Positions 1 through 11,714 of a stretch of 64,000 nt of DNA are shown here, piece after piece. Both the position numbers and the translations under genes were made by a program. The stretch's first letter is position 1, and every line of letters begins with the position of its first letter. The notes under the pieces were generated by a model, which made no database searches, was not told the DNA's origin, and worked only from the letters and a program-made list of their open reading frames with translations. Origin of the DNA: Magnolia sinica (lineage: Eukaryota; Streptophyta; Magnoliopsida; Magnoliales; Magnoliaceae); the NCBI RefSeq assembly GCF_029962835.1, contig NC_080584.1:76722862-76786861 (forward strand), written 5' to 3'.

Positions 1-281
1 ATTTCCTAAACCTAAACCTTAACCTTAACCTTAACCTTAACCTATTCTTAATTCCCTAATGCTATAACCTATATACTATAACCTATAACTAAAACCTAAA
101 CCTATAACCTAAGCCTAAACCTTAACCTAAACCTAAACCAAAACCTATAACTTAAACCTTAACCTATAACCTATAACCTAAACCTTAACCTATAACCTAA
201 AACCTAAACTTATAACCTATAACCTAAAACCTAATCCTGAACCTAAACCTAAAACCTAAAACCTAAACCTTAACCTATTTT
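1..281 (-). repeat. Degenerate telomere-like array, C-rich on the plus strand
   Basis: This is a run of CCTAAAC, CCTTAAC and CCTATAAC units. They vary around the plant telomere unit (CCCTAAA) but almost never match it exactly, so this is not a working telomere. The array continues off the left edge. To its right lies sequence that ends in a CACTA terminus at 1097, so the array lies inside a CACTA element. The same kind of array occurs inside CACTA element 2. Confidence 0.85.
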
Positions 282-698
282 AATGATCAGTTTTATTTTT
301 AAAAAGTGCTCACTTTTTTGGAAGAAGTTTATGCAATTCTTCATGATTCTGAATTATAATGTTTTGTTGGTTTAATATTTTTTTTTTCAGGTGAAAGACA
401 CAAAAAGAAAATTGTTGCTGATTTTTTTTCTTTTTTTAGTTATGATGTTAAACTTTTATGTATTTATGTGTGGATGAATGTAATGTGGATAAGATTGCTT
501 GTGTTTGGATGAATGTAATTTATGTTGGATTTACGTAGTTTGGGTTTAGATGGATGTAGTTTATGTTTGGATGAATGTAGTTTATGTTGGATTTACGTAG
601 TTTAGGTTTAGATGAATGTGAATGTGAATATGATGAAATATATTATATAATAGGTGTATATCAGGAAGAATATAATGATGTAACAGGTGTATATTGAC

Positions 699-1085
699 CC
701 TTTTATAAGGGACGGTCCATAACAGTCCTTTTGATGAAGGCCCATAAGAGACGGACGATGACAGTCCTTTTTAAGGACGGTCCATGACCGTCCTTAAAAA
801 GGACGGTCTATGGCCGTCCTTTAAAGGCTCATCAGAGACGGTCTACAACAGTCTTTTTTAAGGACGGTCGATTAAAGACTCATAAGAGACTGTACGAGAC
901 CGTCCTTTTAAAGGACGGTTCACGACCATCCTTTTAAAGGACGGTTCACGACCATCCTTTTTTAGGACGGTCCATGACCGTCCTTTAAGTAATACGACAC
1001 GTCAAAATTTGACGGCCCTTGCGACGGTCCATGACCGTCCTTTTTGGTCATTTGAGACGGTTTTGGACCGTCCTTTTTTCGCAGT
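699..1085. repeat. Palindromic subterminal repeats of CACTA 1
   Basis: The unit GGACGGTCCATGACCGTCC and close variants repeat head to tail, joined by T-rich links. Each unit is self-complementary. Clusters of short subterminal repeats are the known binding sites for CACTA accessory transposase. The sequence differs completely from the subterminal repeats of CACTA 2 and 3. Confidence 0.85.
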
Positions 1086-1097
1086 TTTGGCGTAGTG

Positions 1098-3265
1098 CCT
1101 GTTGTGTGTTTTGAGGCTCAGGTGCAGGGCCCACCTGTTATGTATTTGAGGCCCGTGTATTGAGTCCCATTATGATGTATTGAGGCCCGTGTATTGAGGC
1201 CCATTGTGATGTATTTAGGGCCCATGGGTTGAGGCCCATTGTGATGTATTAGGGCTCATGGGTTGAGGCCCATTGTAATGTATAAGGGCCCGTGGGTTGA
1301 GGGCCATTGTGCCATATTTGGAGCCCATTGGGTTAAGGCCCATTGTGATGTATTAGGGCCCGTGAGTTGAGGCCAATTTGATGTATTTGAGGCCCATGGG
1401 TTGAGGCCCAATGGGATGTATACAAGGTCTATTGCATTGTGTGATTCTAGCATGGGTTTATGTAATGACGTTTATGGCGGACCGTGCCTTAGGAGCGATG
1501 TTGGTTTGACGTCTACATTATAAGAATAATTTTAGTTAAATGTCCACATTATAACTCTCCTTAGGGCCCATTGATAGGCCCATACTTGTTGATAATTCAT
1601 CACTTTATAACATGCTTAGTATAGTTCCATGATTCATGCCCATATGCATCATATGTATGCTTGATATGAGGAATGTTTGATCATAGCATAAGCTGTTGGG
1701 CTGAAACATTTATGGGACTCCTTATGAGGTGGAGTGCCCCAAATGATTGCGTGGTACGCACAGGATTGCTGCATGATTGTACAGTGTGACTCATGCATCT
1801 CGTATATATGTGACTTGATCATTATACGCCCTTTCGACATTAGGGTCGTGGCCTCCACAGGTACATTGTAGATGGCCAGATGGAGCATCAAAAATATTTG
1901 GTTTTAGCACTATGGGCACTTAGGATATCCTTGGGTGAAAATCTCAGAACCTCCGAGGCCAGGAGTAGCCCCAACGTCTAGACCGAGTGGAACATGAGCG
2001 CCCGAGTGCCGAATACCAGTAGGCCGCGTCTCCTACTGTGTCGTGGTCGGTTGGGAGGGGGTGTGGCCTTATCCGTCTGAGTGAGGTGGCTATATCCTAG
2101 GCTAAGTATGAATAGCTCATAAATGGGTCCGCTATCGACAAGCCGGGTAAGTATTGGCAGACTACAGGTCAAGCGGATAGTGACATCTATTCCGCTCGCT
2201 GGGTTATGCAGCTAGGGAGGAGGCAGTCTGTGTCGAGTGTAATAGACCCTGGTGATTTTCCCAGAGAGCAACCGTACTGATATGTGGACTTATTGAGTAG
2301 GAGTTGAATATTCATTCATTCATTCATCCACTATCCACTCGGGTAGGTGGTGCATAACTATTTGTTACGTGTACCATCGCATGGCTGGGATTTTGGTTGG
2401 GCACGCGACTAACCTGAGATCAGGAGTTTACCATATTGTGTGTGACTATCCAAATTTAGGTATGAGATTGGTTTGGATAAAAGTCTCTTATGATGGACCC
2501 CATAGCTTGTGATACTTCGTACTATCATCCCGACTTCACATTCCAGCATGGTCAATTCATTCGCACCACCTATTACATTGCATCTACGGTACTTAGCATT
2601 TTGAGTTATTATGTTTTTGCACTTATATGGCCTAGATGAGGTTGACGGTATTCGTGTCTCGTCAGGATTTGCATATTGCATTGCATCCTCAGCATCTGTT
2701 ATTGTCTTATTATGTTTTGCATTGCATAGCCTTGGTACGGCTGATAACACTCATGGACTTACCTGTATATTTCTGCTTACTCTGATATCGTTGATTCATG
2801 ATCTTATTAGTATTTTTGCTTATTCTGATGATGTATGATTTATGGGCTTTATGGTATACTTGGCACTTATCTTGTGCACACACTTTCACCTTCTTCTAAG
2901 CTTTTGTAAGCTTATGCATGATAGATGCGTGCAGGTGGCGTTAGGTTACAGCAGTATTAAGCTTGGAGCATGCAGCTATCCTATGGAGCTTTGATTTCGA
3001 TATATGTATTTCCCTTTTAGCATTGTATTCAAATATTTATATTAGTGGATATATGATGATGATGTTGCCATTTGTGATTTGGGTAAACTTGTGGTTATGC
3101 TCCATATAAAAAAAATCATACTGAAAATCCTCCTTGTAGGATCCCAGGATCGGAATCTGGCATATGAGTGCCGAAATCCTAGAATGGGGCACTACGGAGG
3201 CTGTCAGCGCCCGATTCGGCGATCAGGAATTTTGTGAGCCCGGTTTCTGAGTTTGGGGCGCGACA
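1098..3265 (+). repeat. Gypsy-1 5' LTR, 3' part
   Basis: The segment aligns with about 7516-9648 across its length, including small repeats and the GCGACA-type end. It stops at 3265, four bases before a tRNA-Met type primer site. It carries a minisatellite near its left side. Short reading frames in it recur in all three LTR copies but have no recognisable domain and are not called as genes. Confidence 0.85.
1130..1440 (+). repeat. LTR minisatellite, GGCCCATTGTGATGTAT type
   Basis: Degenerate tandem units of about 17 to 35 bases alternate GAGGCCCATTGTGATGTAT with GGGCCCATGGGTT. The same array lies in the other LTR copies at 7505-7820 and, inverted and longer, at 45240-46030. Confidence 0.85.
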
Positions 3266-3269
3266 GAAG

Positions 3270-3282
3270 TTGGTATCAGAGC
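3270..3282 (+). other. Gypsy-1 primer binding site
   Basis: TTGGTATCAGAGC matches the tRNA-Met primer site used by many plant LTR elements. It sits a few bases after the 5' LTR and fixes both the LTR end and the plus orientation. Confidence 0.88.
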
Positions 3283-3446
3283 ATAACTTGGGAATACCTG
3301 AGATCACATCACATATCTACTATGAACATAAAGTGGATAGGTTCCGAGTCTGAATGACTTAGCAATTTTTCAACATAGACCCTTAACGTTTATGCCTTCG
3401 ATAATTCTCAAGGCTGATAGGCCCTTGTTCCTTCTTGTAGGATGAA

Positions 3447-4700
3447 ATGGCTAGAAGATCGACCTGAGAGAATCCTGCTCCACCACCTGCAACTCTCGCT
3501 CTACCTACTGCGACTCCCACTCCACCACCAGATATTCCTGATTTCCAGCCCGAGGATGCCACTCCTTTACCTGAAACCAGTGCGGATCCGACCATACCTG
3601 TGAGTGCCACCTAGGTGCAGCAAATGCTTCAGGCGATGACCGCTATTCTTCAAGGACAGAGTAGGCGTCCCACTATTATACCATCCGAGGCTAAGTAGGA
3701 GCGTGTGAGCGTCCTTCTCAAGGACTTCCGAAAGCACCATCCTCCACGTTTCCAAGGCAAGTCTGACCCTACTGCAGCGGAGATATGGTGCTCAGAGGTG
3801 GAGAAGATATTTGACACCATGAGATGTACGACCCAGCAGCAAGTCCCCTTAACTGTATTCCTTCTCGAGGGTGAGGCTCAGCATTGGTGGGCATCTATAG
3901 CCTGATCTGTAATGACTGATTTCGAGTGGACCTGGGAGGACTTTGTAGACCGGTTTGACTGGAAGTACTTTCCCGAGCATGTGCGCCAGTAGCGTACATT
4001 AGAGTTTGAGACTCTGGTTTAGGGAGACATGATGGTGTCCCAGTATGAGGCACGTTTTGTCGCACTGTTGAGATTCACGACTTACCTTATTGATGATGAG
4101 GGGTGGAAGGCCCGCCGTTTTGAGAACGGTTTGCGTCCTGCCCTCAGGAGTCATGTGATCGGACACATGCTTCCGACTTGTGAGCAAATTGTGGAGAGGG
4201 CCCAAATCTACGAGTCAGATTGGGCTAGTTTACAGAGAGCCCGTGACCTGAGGGGAGATCAGAAGAGGAAGGAGCCCTCCAGTAGCTCCCAGCCACAACA
4301 GCATCATTCACAGCAGCGACGCACACTCGCCCAGCATTCTGAGCACCAGTGGCACCCCCAGCACCACCTTCGAGACCGTTCCCAGGTATCTGCTTTGGAT
4401 GCGGTAGAACAGGACATCGCGTGCATAAGTGTCCCCATTCGCAGCAGCAGCCGCTAAGGGCACCGCATCCACCCCCGCGATAGTCACCACAGCATCAACA
4501 GCTGAGGGCACCATATCAGCCTCTGTGATAGCCCCCAAAGCAACAGCAGGGATTGCAGCACCAGCCTCCGGGACCTCCCCCGCAGCAGCAGAGACCTCAT
4601 TAGGGACCTGCACCTCCCCAGCGGGCCCAGGGTAGATTTTATGCCGCCCAGCAGGACCCTCAGTCGTCAGGAGCAGTGGTCGATGATTCGTGTAACTTGG
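3447..4700 (+). pseudogene. Gypsy-1 gag, broken by stop codons
   Basis: Gag would build the retrotransposon capsid. One frame can be followed from the ATG at 3447 to about 4370. It starts proline-rich (PAPPPATLALPTATPTPPP) and then matches a Retrotrans_gag domain (FRKHHPPRFQGKSDP, EGEAQHWWASIA, YEARFVALLRFT, FENGLRPALR). Six stops interrupt it: TGA at 3465, then TAG, TAG, TGA, TAG and TAG. Each is explained by C to T in a CAG or CGA codon. After a frameshift near 4370, a CCHC zinc knuckle reads CFGCGRTGHRVHKC (4391-4432). A Pro/Gln-rich tail follows and ends at a protease-like leader (RFYAAQQDPQSSGAVV), where homology stops. Confidence 0.85.
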
Positions 4701-4819
4701 CCCCTACACCGTCTTCCCAGATTTTTCATGAATGAGGCATCATGGGAGTTAGAGCTTGAGATTTGTGGGCGTTATCCCTATCCCTTAGATGTTTAATTAT
4801 GTTGGTATGTTGTGTTCTG

Positions 4820-4823
<4 letters not shown>

Positions 4824-4879
<56 letters not shown>
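4824..4879. repeat. (TA)n microsatellite
   Basis: A long TA run in the short gypsy-1 stretch between the gag remnant and the purine tract, where pol would be expected. Confidence 0.97.
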
Positions 4880-4880
<1 letters not shown>

Positions 4881-4956
4881 CGGTGTGGTTTCCCTATCTT
4901 GGTAAGCTCTGTATTGGTTATGTTATGATTAAATTTCGAAGACAATTTCTTATTAC

Positions 4957-4967
4957 GTGGGGAGAGT
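4957..4967 (+). other. Gypsy-1 polypurine tract
   Basis: GTGGGGAGAGT lies directly before the TGTAAGACACG start of the 3' LTR. The sequence before it (TTTCGAAGACAATTTC) resembles the pol end of chromoviruses, so the element kept its 3' signals while losing most of pol. Confidence 0.75.
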
Positions 4968-6179
4968 TGTAAGACACGTATCCTAGTCCATACTGTTTCG
5001 ACGAATCCCGCGATCCTTCCCGTCGAATTCTGACAACCTGCAACCGATAATCAATGTTTGCACACGACCTTAAGTCGTATCCTGTAGAATTGAGTTGGCT
5101 TTATCCGAGACTTATACCATTGCAACCACACCATCGCCGCGGTTCCAACATTGCGTCTTATGTACCGATCCGATACCCTAGGAGGAAGATGCGGGCCAAC
5201 GTTTATTTTGAAGAAACGCCACGCGTTTTTAATCCCAAGAGAATCTCTACAACATGTCAAATCAATCCCATCAATCACCTCATGTCAAGTACAAAGCAAC
5301 CCATGCTTTCTTTCTCCACAAGTCAAGCAAACCCAAAGTCAACCAATCCATCACCTCATCCATCACTATCTCTCCTTACAACTCTCTCTCTCCCTCAAAT
5401 TCCAAGAAACAAAAATCTCAAGCAAAAGAGTGGACGTCCATGGTTTTCTAAGAGAGAGAAAGTGCATGTGTATGGCCCACTTTCCCATCCCAAATCCATC
5501 ATCCTAGCCATTCAACTCTCATCTTCCACCATCAAAGTGAAACACAAGGAGACCGGCGTTCCAATGGACCGAGAAGATCAAACGGTGGGTGCTCATTAGG
5601 CTAGATTTTTCATGTTTTGATGAAGGGCCAAGTGAGGCCTACCGATTAATGGTATGGATCTCACTTGGGACCCTAGATGTGGCCGATGGCCCATCTTGAT
5701 TTTATTACCATTCCATGATGGGGCCATTCTCCATGGACCCCATCATGATGTTTACTTTCTAGTCTAAAAAGGGGTCATCTAGACCTTACATCTTGGTGGA
5801 GAAGGGATCTCCACCGTTGATCTTTAATTTGGTGGGCCCACATGCAATGGGACTTACTTGATGTATGATTGGATGCTTGAAACGGAGGGTCCATAGTGCC
5901 GGGGTCCCTCCATCACACATGTCCCGTCTCTCTCTCTCTCTTTTCTCTCTCTCTTTTTCTTTTTATGTGATGATATGTCCATGTGGCCCACCCGAATGGA
6001 CCCCACCATAAAGCATGTATTTGATCCAAGTGATTTGTAGGTGGGGCCCACTTGTATATATGTTGTTCCACACCACCCAGCTATGTGGTGACCCACCTGA
6101 GTAAAGCCCACTTGTTTACATGTGTTATGCTAAAACCGTCCAGCGTCCAGGGACGCTGGACGTGAAAGGAAAAAAATAT

Positions 6180-6503
6180 ATGTTAGCTTGATTCTCAAGC
6201 TTTGGAGAGGGTCGTCCATGTAGGCCCCACCTCGATGTAAGTATCCAATCCATGCCGTCCATCCTATTTACCAGCTCATTTTAGGCGTTGAGCCGAAAAA
6301 TGAAGCTGATCCAACTTTCTCGTAGGCCATACCTTAACAAACACTGATTCTCACCGTTTAAAGTCACCTAAAATTTTCTACATGCTAAAAGATGCCCAAT
6401 ATTGGGCTTGATGGGTGGATTATGGACTATGGAATCCATTGGGTGGGTCGGATTCACCCGATGCGGGCTCTACCACGGAAAAACCGTGAAAAAATGCAAT
6501 TTT

Positions 6504-6559
<56 letters not shown>

Positions 6560-6970
6560 CATCGGACTAAAACAATGCCTGCGGCATCTAGAGGGCGGAT
6601 GAACAGGGACCCACAGTCCTAGCCGTGGGCCCCACCATGATGTGTGTTATGTATCCACTCCGACCACTCGGTGGGCCCTTAGGGCAACGGGTTGCCCTTT
6701 AAAAATTAGGCCCATCCAAAGCTCAGGTGGCCCACACCACAGGAAACAGTAGGGCTGAACCGTCTGCCATTGAAACCCTTTTTGGGTCCACAGAAGTTTT
6801 GGATCAAGATGAAATTTATTTTTACTCTTCATCTAGGTCTGCGTGACCTTATGGACAGATGGGATGGCATATAAGCATTATGGTGGGCCCCACATGGGAC
6901 CCACAGTGATGTATGTGTTCATTCTCACCGTCCATTGACAGTGGACGGTGAAACCAATCCCCACCCCCCC
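6180..6970. repeat. MITE-like half units inside the LTR
   Basis: Pieces resemble the foldback repeat family of 9649-12460: GTAGGCCCCACCTCGATGTA with CATTTTAGGCGTTGAGCC in one direction, then the GGGCCCCACCATGATGTGTG form in the other. A (TA)n run at 6506-6556 separates them. Confidence 0.6.
6506..6556. repeat. (TA)n microsatellite
   Basis: A pure TA run inside the gypsy-1 3' LTR, between two MITE half units. Confidence 0.97.
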
Positions 6971-7001
6971 TGTGTTCTATCCACACCGTCCAGAAGACGG
7001 T

Positions 7002-7135
7002 GTGTGTGCGTGTGCATGTGTGTGCATGTGTGTGTGCGTGTGTGTAGATATATTTATATATATATATATATATAATATTGTATATATATACTGTATATAA
7101 ATTATATATTATATTATACATAATATATATATGAT
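7002..7135. repeat. GT-rich then TA-rich microsatellite
   Basis: GTGTGTGCGTGTGCATGTG passes into TATATATA and then short AT-rich inverted pieces. Reading frames across it (TH and YI repeats) are simple-repeat artefacts. Confidence 0.9.
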
Positions 7136-7259
7136 GGTGGGCCTTCATGTGGACCCCCCACCATGATGCTTGTGTTGCATACAAACTGTCCAACCATTTT
7201 GAAAGCTCTTTTTACAAGCTTGAGACTAAAAATAAGACAAATCTATAGTTCAAGTGGAC

Positions 7260-7830
7260 CCCACCTTGGTATATGTATGACGCCCATTTTGACTTAATTG
7301 TGGTCGTCCATTGAGGCCCACCTTGGTGCATATATAAGGCCCAAGTGATTAGGCTCATCTTGTCATATTTATAGCCGTTGTTTAGGCCCACCTTGATGTA
7401 CTTTGTGGCCCATCCATTAGGCCCACTTTGATGTATTTCGTGGCCTAATCAAGAGGCCCACTTTGATATACATGTGACTCATCAGGATGTATCTTTGACC
7501 CATGAGCGGGGCCCACCTGTTGTGTGTTTTGAGGCCCAGGTGCAGGGCCCACCTATTATGTATTTGAGGCCCGTGTATTGAGGCCCATTGTGATGTATTT
7601 GGGGCCCATGGGTCGAGGCCCATTGTGATGTATTAGGGCCCATGGGTTGAAGCCCATTGTAATGTATAAGGGCCCGTGAGTTGAGGCCCATTGTGCTGTA
7701 TTTGGAGCCCATTGGGTTAAGGCCCATTGTGTGTATTAGGGCCGTGAGTTAAGGCCCATTTGATGCATTTGAGGCCCATGGGTTGAGGCCCAATGGGATG
7801 TATACAAGGTCTATTACATTGTGTGATTCC
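7260..7830 (+). repeat. LTR minisatellite, second copy
   Basis: Tandem GGCCCACTTTGATGTAT and GGCCCATTGTGATGTAT units. The right half matches 1098-1440. The left part (7260-7500) shows how the 5' LTR would read before CACTA 1 cut it off. Confidence 0.82.
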
Positions 7831-9654
7831 ACCATGGGTTATGTAATGACATTTATGGCAGACCGTGCCTTGGGAGCGATGTTGGTTTGACGTCCACATT
7901 GTAAGAATAATGTTGGTTAAATGTCCACATTATAACTCTCCTTAGGGCCCATTGATAGGCCCATACTTATTGATAATTCATCACTTTATAACATGCTTAG
8001 TATAGCTCCATGATTCATGCCCATATGCATCATATGTATGCTTGATATGAGGAATGTTTGATCATAGCATAAGCCGTTGGGCTGAAGCATTTATGGGACT
8101 CCTTATGAGGCAGAGTGCCCCACATGATTGTGTGGTACACGCAGGATTGCTGCATGAATGTACGGTGTGAATCATGCATCTCGCATATATGTGACTTGAT
8201 CATTGTATGCCTTAGCGACATCAGGACCGTGACCTCCACAGGTACATCATGGATGGCCAGATGGGACACCGAAAATATTTGGTTCTAGCACTATGGGCAC
8301 TTAGAATGTCCTTGGGTGAAAATTCCAGAACCTCCAAGGCCAGGAGTAGCCCCAACGTCTAAACTGAGTGGAACATGAGTGCCCGAGTGCCGAATACCAG
8401 TAAGCCGCGTCTCCCACTGTGTCGTGGTCAGTTGGGAGGGGGTGTGGCCTTATCCCCCTGAGTGAGGGGGCTATAAGCTAGGATGAGTATGACCAGCATG
8501 TAAATGGGTCCGCTATCGATAGGCCGGGTAGGTATTGGCAGACTACTGGTCAGGCGGATAGTGAGGTCTATTCCACTCGCTGGGCTGTGCAGCTAGGGAG
8601 GAGGCAGTCGGTGTCGAGTGTAATAAACCCCGGTGATTTCCCCAGAAAGCAACCGTACTGATATGTGGACTTATTGAGTAGGAGTTGCATATTCATTCAT
8701 TCATTCATCCACTATCTACCTGGGCTGGTGGTGCGTAACTATTTGTTAGGTGTACCATCGCATGGCTGGGATTTCGGTTGGACGCGCGACTAACCTGAGA
8801 TCAGAAGTTTACCACATTGTGCCTGACTATCCAAATTTAGGTATGGGACTGGTTTGGATAGATTTCTCTTGTGATGGACCCCATAGCCTGTGATACTTCG
8901 TACTATCATCCCGACTTCACATTCCCGCATGGTTATTTCATTCGCACCGCATATTACATTACATCTGCAGTACTTACTATTTTGAGTTATTATGTTTTTG
9001 CACTTATATGGCCTAGATGAGGTTGACAGTATTTGTGGCTCGTCATGATTTGCATATTGCATTGCATCCTCAGCATCTGTTATTGTCTTATTATGTTTTG
9101 CATTGCATAGCCTTGGTACGGCTGATAGCACTCATGGACTTACCTGTATATTTTCGCTTACTCTGATATCGTATGATTCATGATCTTGTCAGTATTTCTG
9201 CTTATTCCGATGATGTATGATTTATGGGCTTTATGGTATACTTAGCACTTATCTTGTGCACACACTTTCACTACCTTCTAAGCTTTCGTAAGCTTATGCA
9301 CGATAGATGCGTGCAGGTGACGTTAGGTTGCAGCAGCATTAAGCTTGGAGCATGCATATCCTCTGGAGTTTTGATTTCGATATATGTATTTCTCTTTCAG
9401 CATTGTATTCAAATATTTATATTAGTGGATATATGATTATGATGTTGCCCTTCGTGATTTGGGTAAACTTGTGGTTATGCTCTATACAAAAAAAAAAATT
9501 ATATTGAAAATCCTCCTTGTAAGTTCCCAGGATCGGAATCTGGCATATGAGTGCTGGAATCCGAGAATGGGGCACTACGGAGGCTGTCGGCACCAGATTC
9601 GGTGATCGGGAATTTTGTGAGCCCGGTTTCCGAGTTTGGGGTGTGATAATGAGC

Positions 9655-10050
9655 TCAAAAATGAGGCACCTGTAAAACTCAAGTGGACCACACCATAGAA
9701 ACCTATGGATATTAAATAACTATTGTTGAAACTTTCCTAGGATCCAATGTGACGTTTATTTCCAATATAACCTCTTCATAAGGTCACATGTACCTAGATG
9801 AGAATGGAAAAAACACAAATATCAGCTTGATTATGGCATTCTTTGGACCTAAGAGGTTTTCAACCGCAGGCGCGCAATTTTAACTATTTCCTGCAGTGTG
9901 GCCCACTTGAGCCTTATATCTACCCCTTTTTTTAAAAAAAATAAAAAAATAAAAAAAATCTTATGCTCCCAAATCATATGAAAAAGTGGATGGGCGGTGT
10001 GGATAAAAATATACATCACGATAGGTGCCATAGAGCCACTGACAAGGACG
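9655..10050. repeat. Foldback MITE-like repeat, unit 1
   Basis: The left side reads GCTCAAAAATGAGGCACCTG and ACTCAAGTGGACCACACCA. The right side carries the mirror text (GTGTGGCCCACTTGAGCC, then GTGGATGGGCGGTGTGGAT). The unit starts just after the gypsy-1 end. An A-rich stretch at 9930-9960 interrupts the right arm. Confidence 0.7.
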
Positions 10051-10070
10051 CCAATCTCTGGTTGGCATCA

Positions 10071-10605
10071 CTCACAGATTTCTTGATAAAGCCTTTCTAA
10101 GAAAGTTCCTGCATTGGGATGTAAGGTGGGGTCCAGCATGATGTTTATGAAATCCGACTTGTTCATCCATTTTTTCAGTTATTTTAGGACATGCAATAAA
10201 AAATGAGGAGGATCCAAAACTCAAGTGGGCCATACTAGATGAAACAGTGGGGAAATGAATGCCTCCCATTGAAACCTTCCTAGGCTCCACCTTGATGTTT
10301 ATATGCCATCCAAACCATTTATAAGGTCATTTTCATTGAGATGAAGCAAAAATACCAAAAACTTAACTGATACAAAACTTTTATGGCCATATAATTATTT
10401 CAATGGTGGTCACTAAATCCCCACTATTTCCTCTTGTGTGGCCTATTCGAGTTTTGATCCACCTTATTTTTGGTTGCATGTCCTAAAATAAGATCGAAAA
10501 ATTGATGGATGGGTTGGATTTCTCACAAACATCACAGTAGGCCCCACCCACAATCCTTACGCAGAAACTTCCGGCGAAAGGCGTTTGCATTAATTCTGCG
10601 TCCCA
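10071..10605. repeat. Foldback MITE-like repeat, unit 2
   Basis: A nearly full palindrome. The left arm runs from TTCTTGATAAAGCCTTTCT through GGTGGGGTCCAGCATGATG and GATCCAAAACTCAAGTGG. The right arm returns as GAGTTTTGATCCACC, ACATCACAGTAGGCCCCACC and AACTTCCGGCGAAAGGC. It has no coding capacity. Length and symmetry fit a nonautonomous DNA transposon. Confidence 0.8.
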
Positions 10606-10639
10606 TTCAGATTGCCCACTGACTCTGCTAATAATGAGA

Positions 10640-11110
10640 ATGGATTAGACCATGCTCTTTGTCCCCCACTATAATATATGTGCTTTAGTCATACCATTCA
10701 TCTATTTTTCCAGATCATTTTAATGCATTGACCTAAAAATGAGATAGATCAAAATCTTATGTGGACCACACCACAAGAAAACAATGGTGATTAAACACAC
10801 GTCATTAAAAACTTTCTAAGCCCACTGTAATGCTAATTTATCATCCAACTTGTTGATTAGGTTAGACAAACATGGATGAAGGGAAAACAAAAATATTAGG
10901 TTCATCCGTAACTTTTTTGTCCCCACAAAGCTTTTAATAGTGGGCATTCGATCACCACTATTTCCTATGGTCGAGTCCACATGAAATTTAGATCTTCCTC
11001 ATTTTTTGGATCATTCCCCTCAAATGATCCGAAAAAAATGGATGGACAGTGTGGATAAAGAATGTACATTATGGTGGGGCCACACATTACCATTCAATAG
11101 CCACCTCACT
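10640..11110. repeat. Foldback MITE-like repeat, unit 3
   Basis: Same family and mirror plan as unit 2. The left arm contains CATTTTAATGCATTGACC and the right arm ATGGATGGACAGTGTGGAT and ATTATGGTGGGGCCACAC. The outer ends are less clear. Confidence 0.7.
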
Positions 11111-11157
11111 GTAGCAACACCAGTAAGCAGTCCCCATCCAAATCCAGTATGCTACTG

Positions 11158-11690
11158 GGAAGCGGATTTCTTGCTAAAACCTTTTGGAGGAAGTTCCTGT
11201 GCTCGAAACATAGGTGGGCCCACCTTAATGAGAAATACACCCTATACATCTATTTTGTGAGTTTATTTTAGGACATGGGACCAAAAGTAAGTCGAATCCA
11301 ATACTCAAGTGGGATGAAAATGTGAGGATTGAACGTCCACAACTGAAATATTCGTGGGGCCACATAAGTTTTAAATCAAGGTAATATTTGTGTTCACAGT
11401 TCATCCCATCAGGAATGACGTTATGAACGATATGCACAATGATACGAATGGCATTTAAACATCACGGTCGACCCCATGGAGGTTTCAACTATAGGAATTT
11501 CCCTACCCACCTTTCCTTTAGTGCGGCCCACTTGAATCTTGGATCCTGCTCACTTTTGGTCTCAAGTCCTAAAATGCTCTCACAGTACGGATGGACGGGG
11601 TAGATTTCTCACAAACATCATGGTGGGCCCTACCTATGTTTCTAGTTTAGCAACTTACTGCTAAAGGCTTTCCAGGAAATCCGCGTCCAT
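11158..11690. repeat. Foldback MITE-like repeat, unit 4
   Basis: The outer ends pair clearly: GCGGATTTCTTGCTAAAACC on the left against GGCTTTCCAGGAAATCCGC on the right. The inner arms repeat the family pattern, with ATAGGTGGGCCCACC against GGTGGGCCCTACCTAT. This is the best-defined boundary of the family in the window. Confidence 0.8.
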
Positions 11691-11714
11691 GCTAATGCCA
11701 ACGGCGCAGTACTA

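Larger units (their letters stand above)
1..1097 (+). mobile_element. CACTA element 1, right (3') end
   Basis: The segment ends at 1097 with GGCGTAGTG. Reversed, this reads CACTACGCCAAAAC, a standard plant CACTA (En/Spm) terminus. Inside the end lie palindromic subterminal repeats (699-1085). Before them, 430-690 resembles the inner flank of CACTA element 2, with repeated TGTTTGGATGAATGTA-like text and AGGTGTATATCAGGAAGAA. By that match this is the transposase 3' side of the element. The telomere-like array at 1-281 is internal. The 3 bases after the end are CCT, and the uninterrupted LTR copy near 7516 also reads CCT there, which supports a CCT target duplication. No transposase exon is visible. 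Confidence 0.82.
1098..9648 (+). mobile_element. Gypsy-1: gag-only Ty3/gypsy retrotransposon
   Basis: The order is 5' LTR (1098-3265, its start removed by CACTA 1), primer site (3270-3282), broken gag (3447-4700), purine tract (4957-4967) and 3' LTR (4968-9648). The LTR is about 4.7 kb while the internal region is only 1.7 kb. It has gag but no protease core, reverse transcriptase, RNase H or integrase. That matches the class called TR-GAG, which depends on enzymes made elsewhere. The bases before the purine tract resemble the end of pol in Tekay/Del-type chromoviruses, so the parent was probably of that lineage. Confidence 0.82.
4968..9648 (+). repeat. Gypsy-1 3' LTR, about 4.7 kb
   Basis: It begins TGTAAGACACG after the purine tract and ends at GTGTGATA near 9648. 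The right part (about 7516-9648) repeats the 5' LTR. The left part (5240-5600) matches the inverted LTR copy at 47450-47783. The LTR holds MITE remnants, a (TA)n run, GT/AT microsatellites and a minisatellite. A terminal CA has probably decayed to TA. Confidence 0.75.

Noticed and set aside
1-281. True chromosome end
   Set aside because: The units are degenerate, exact CCCTAAA is almost absent, and the array continues into a CACTA end and other transposons.
7260-7900. Gln/Trp/Pro-repeat proteins on the minus strand
   Set aside because: They are translations of the LTR minisatellite. The same is seen at 1256-1453 and 45210-45799.
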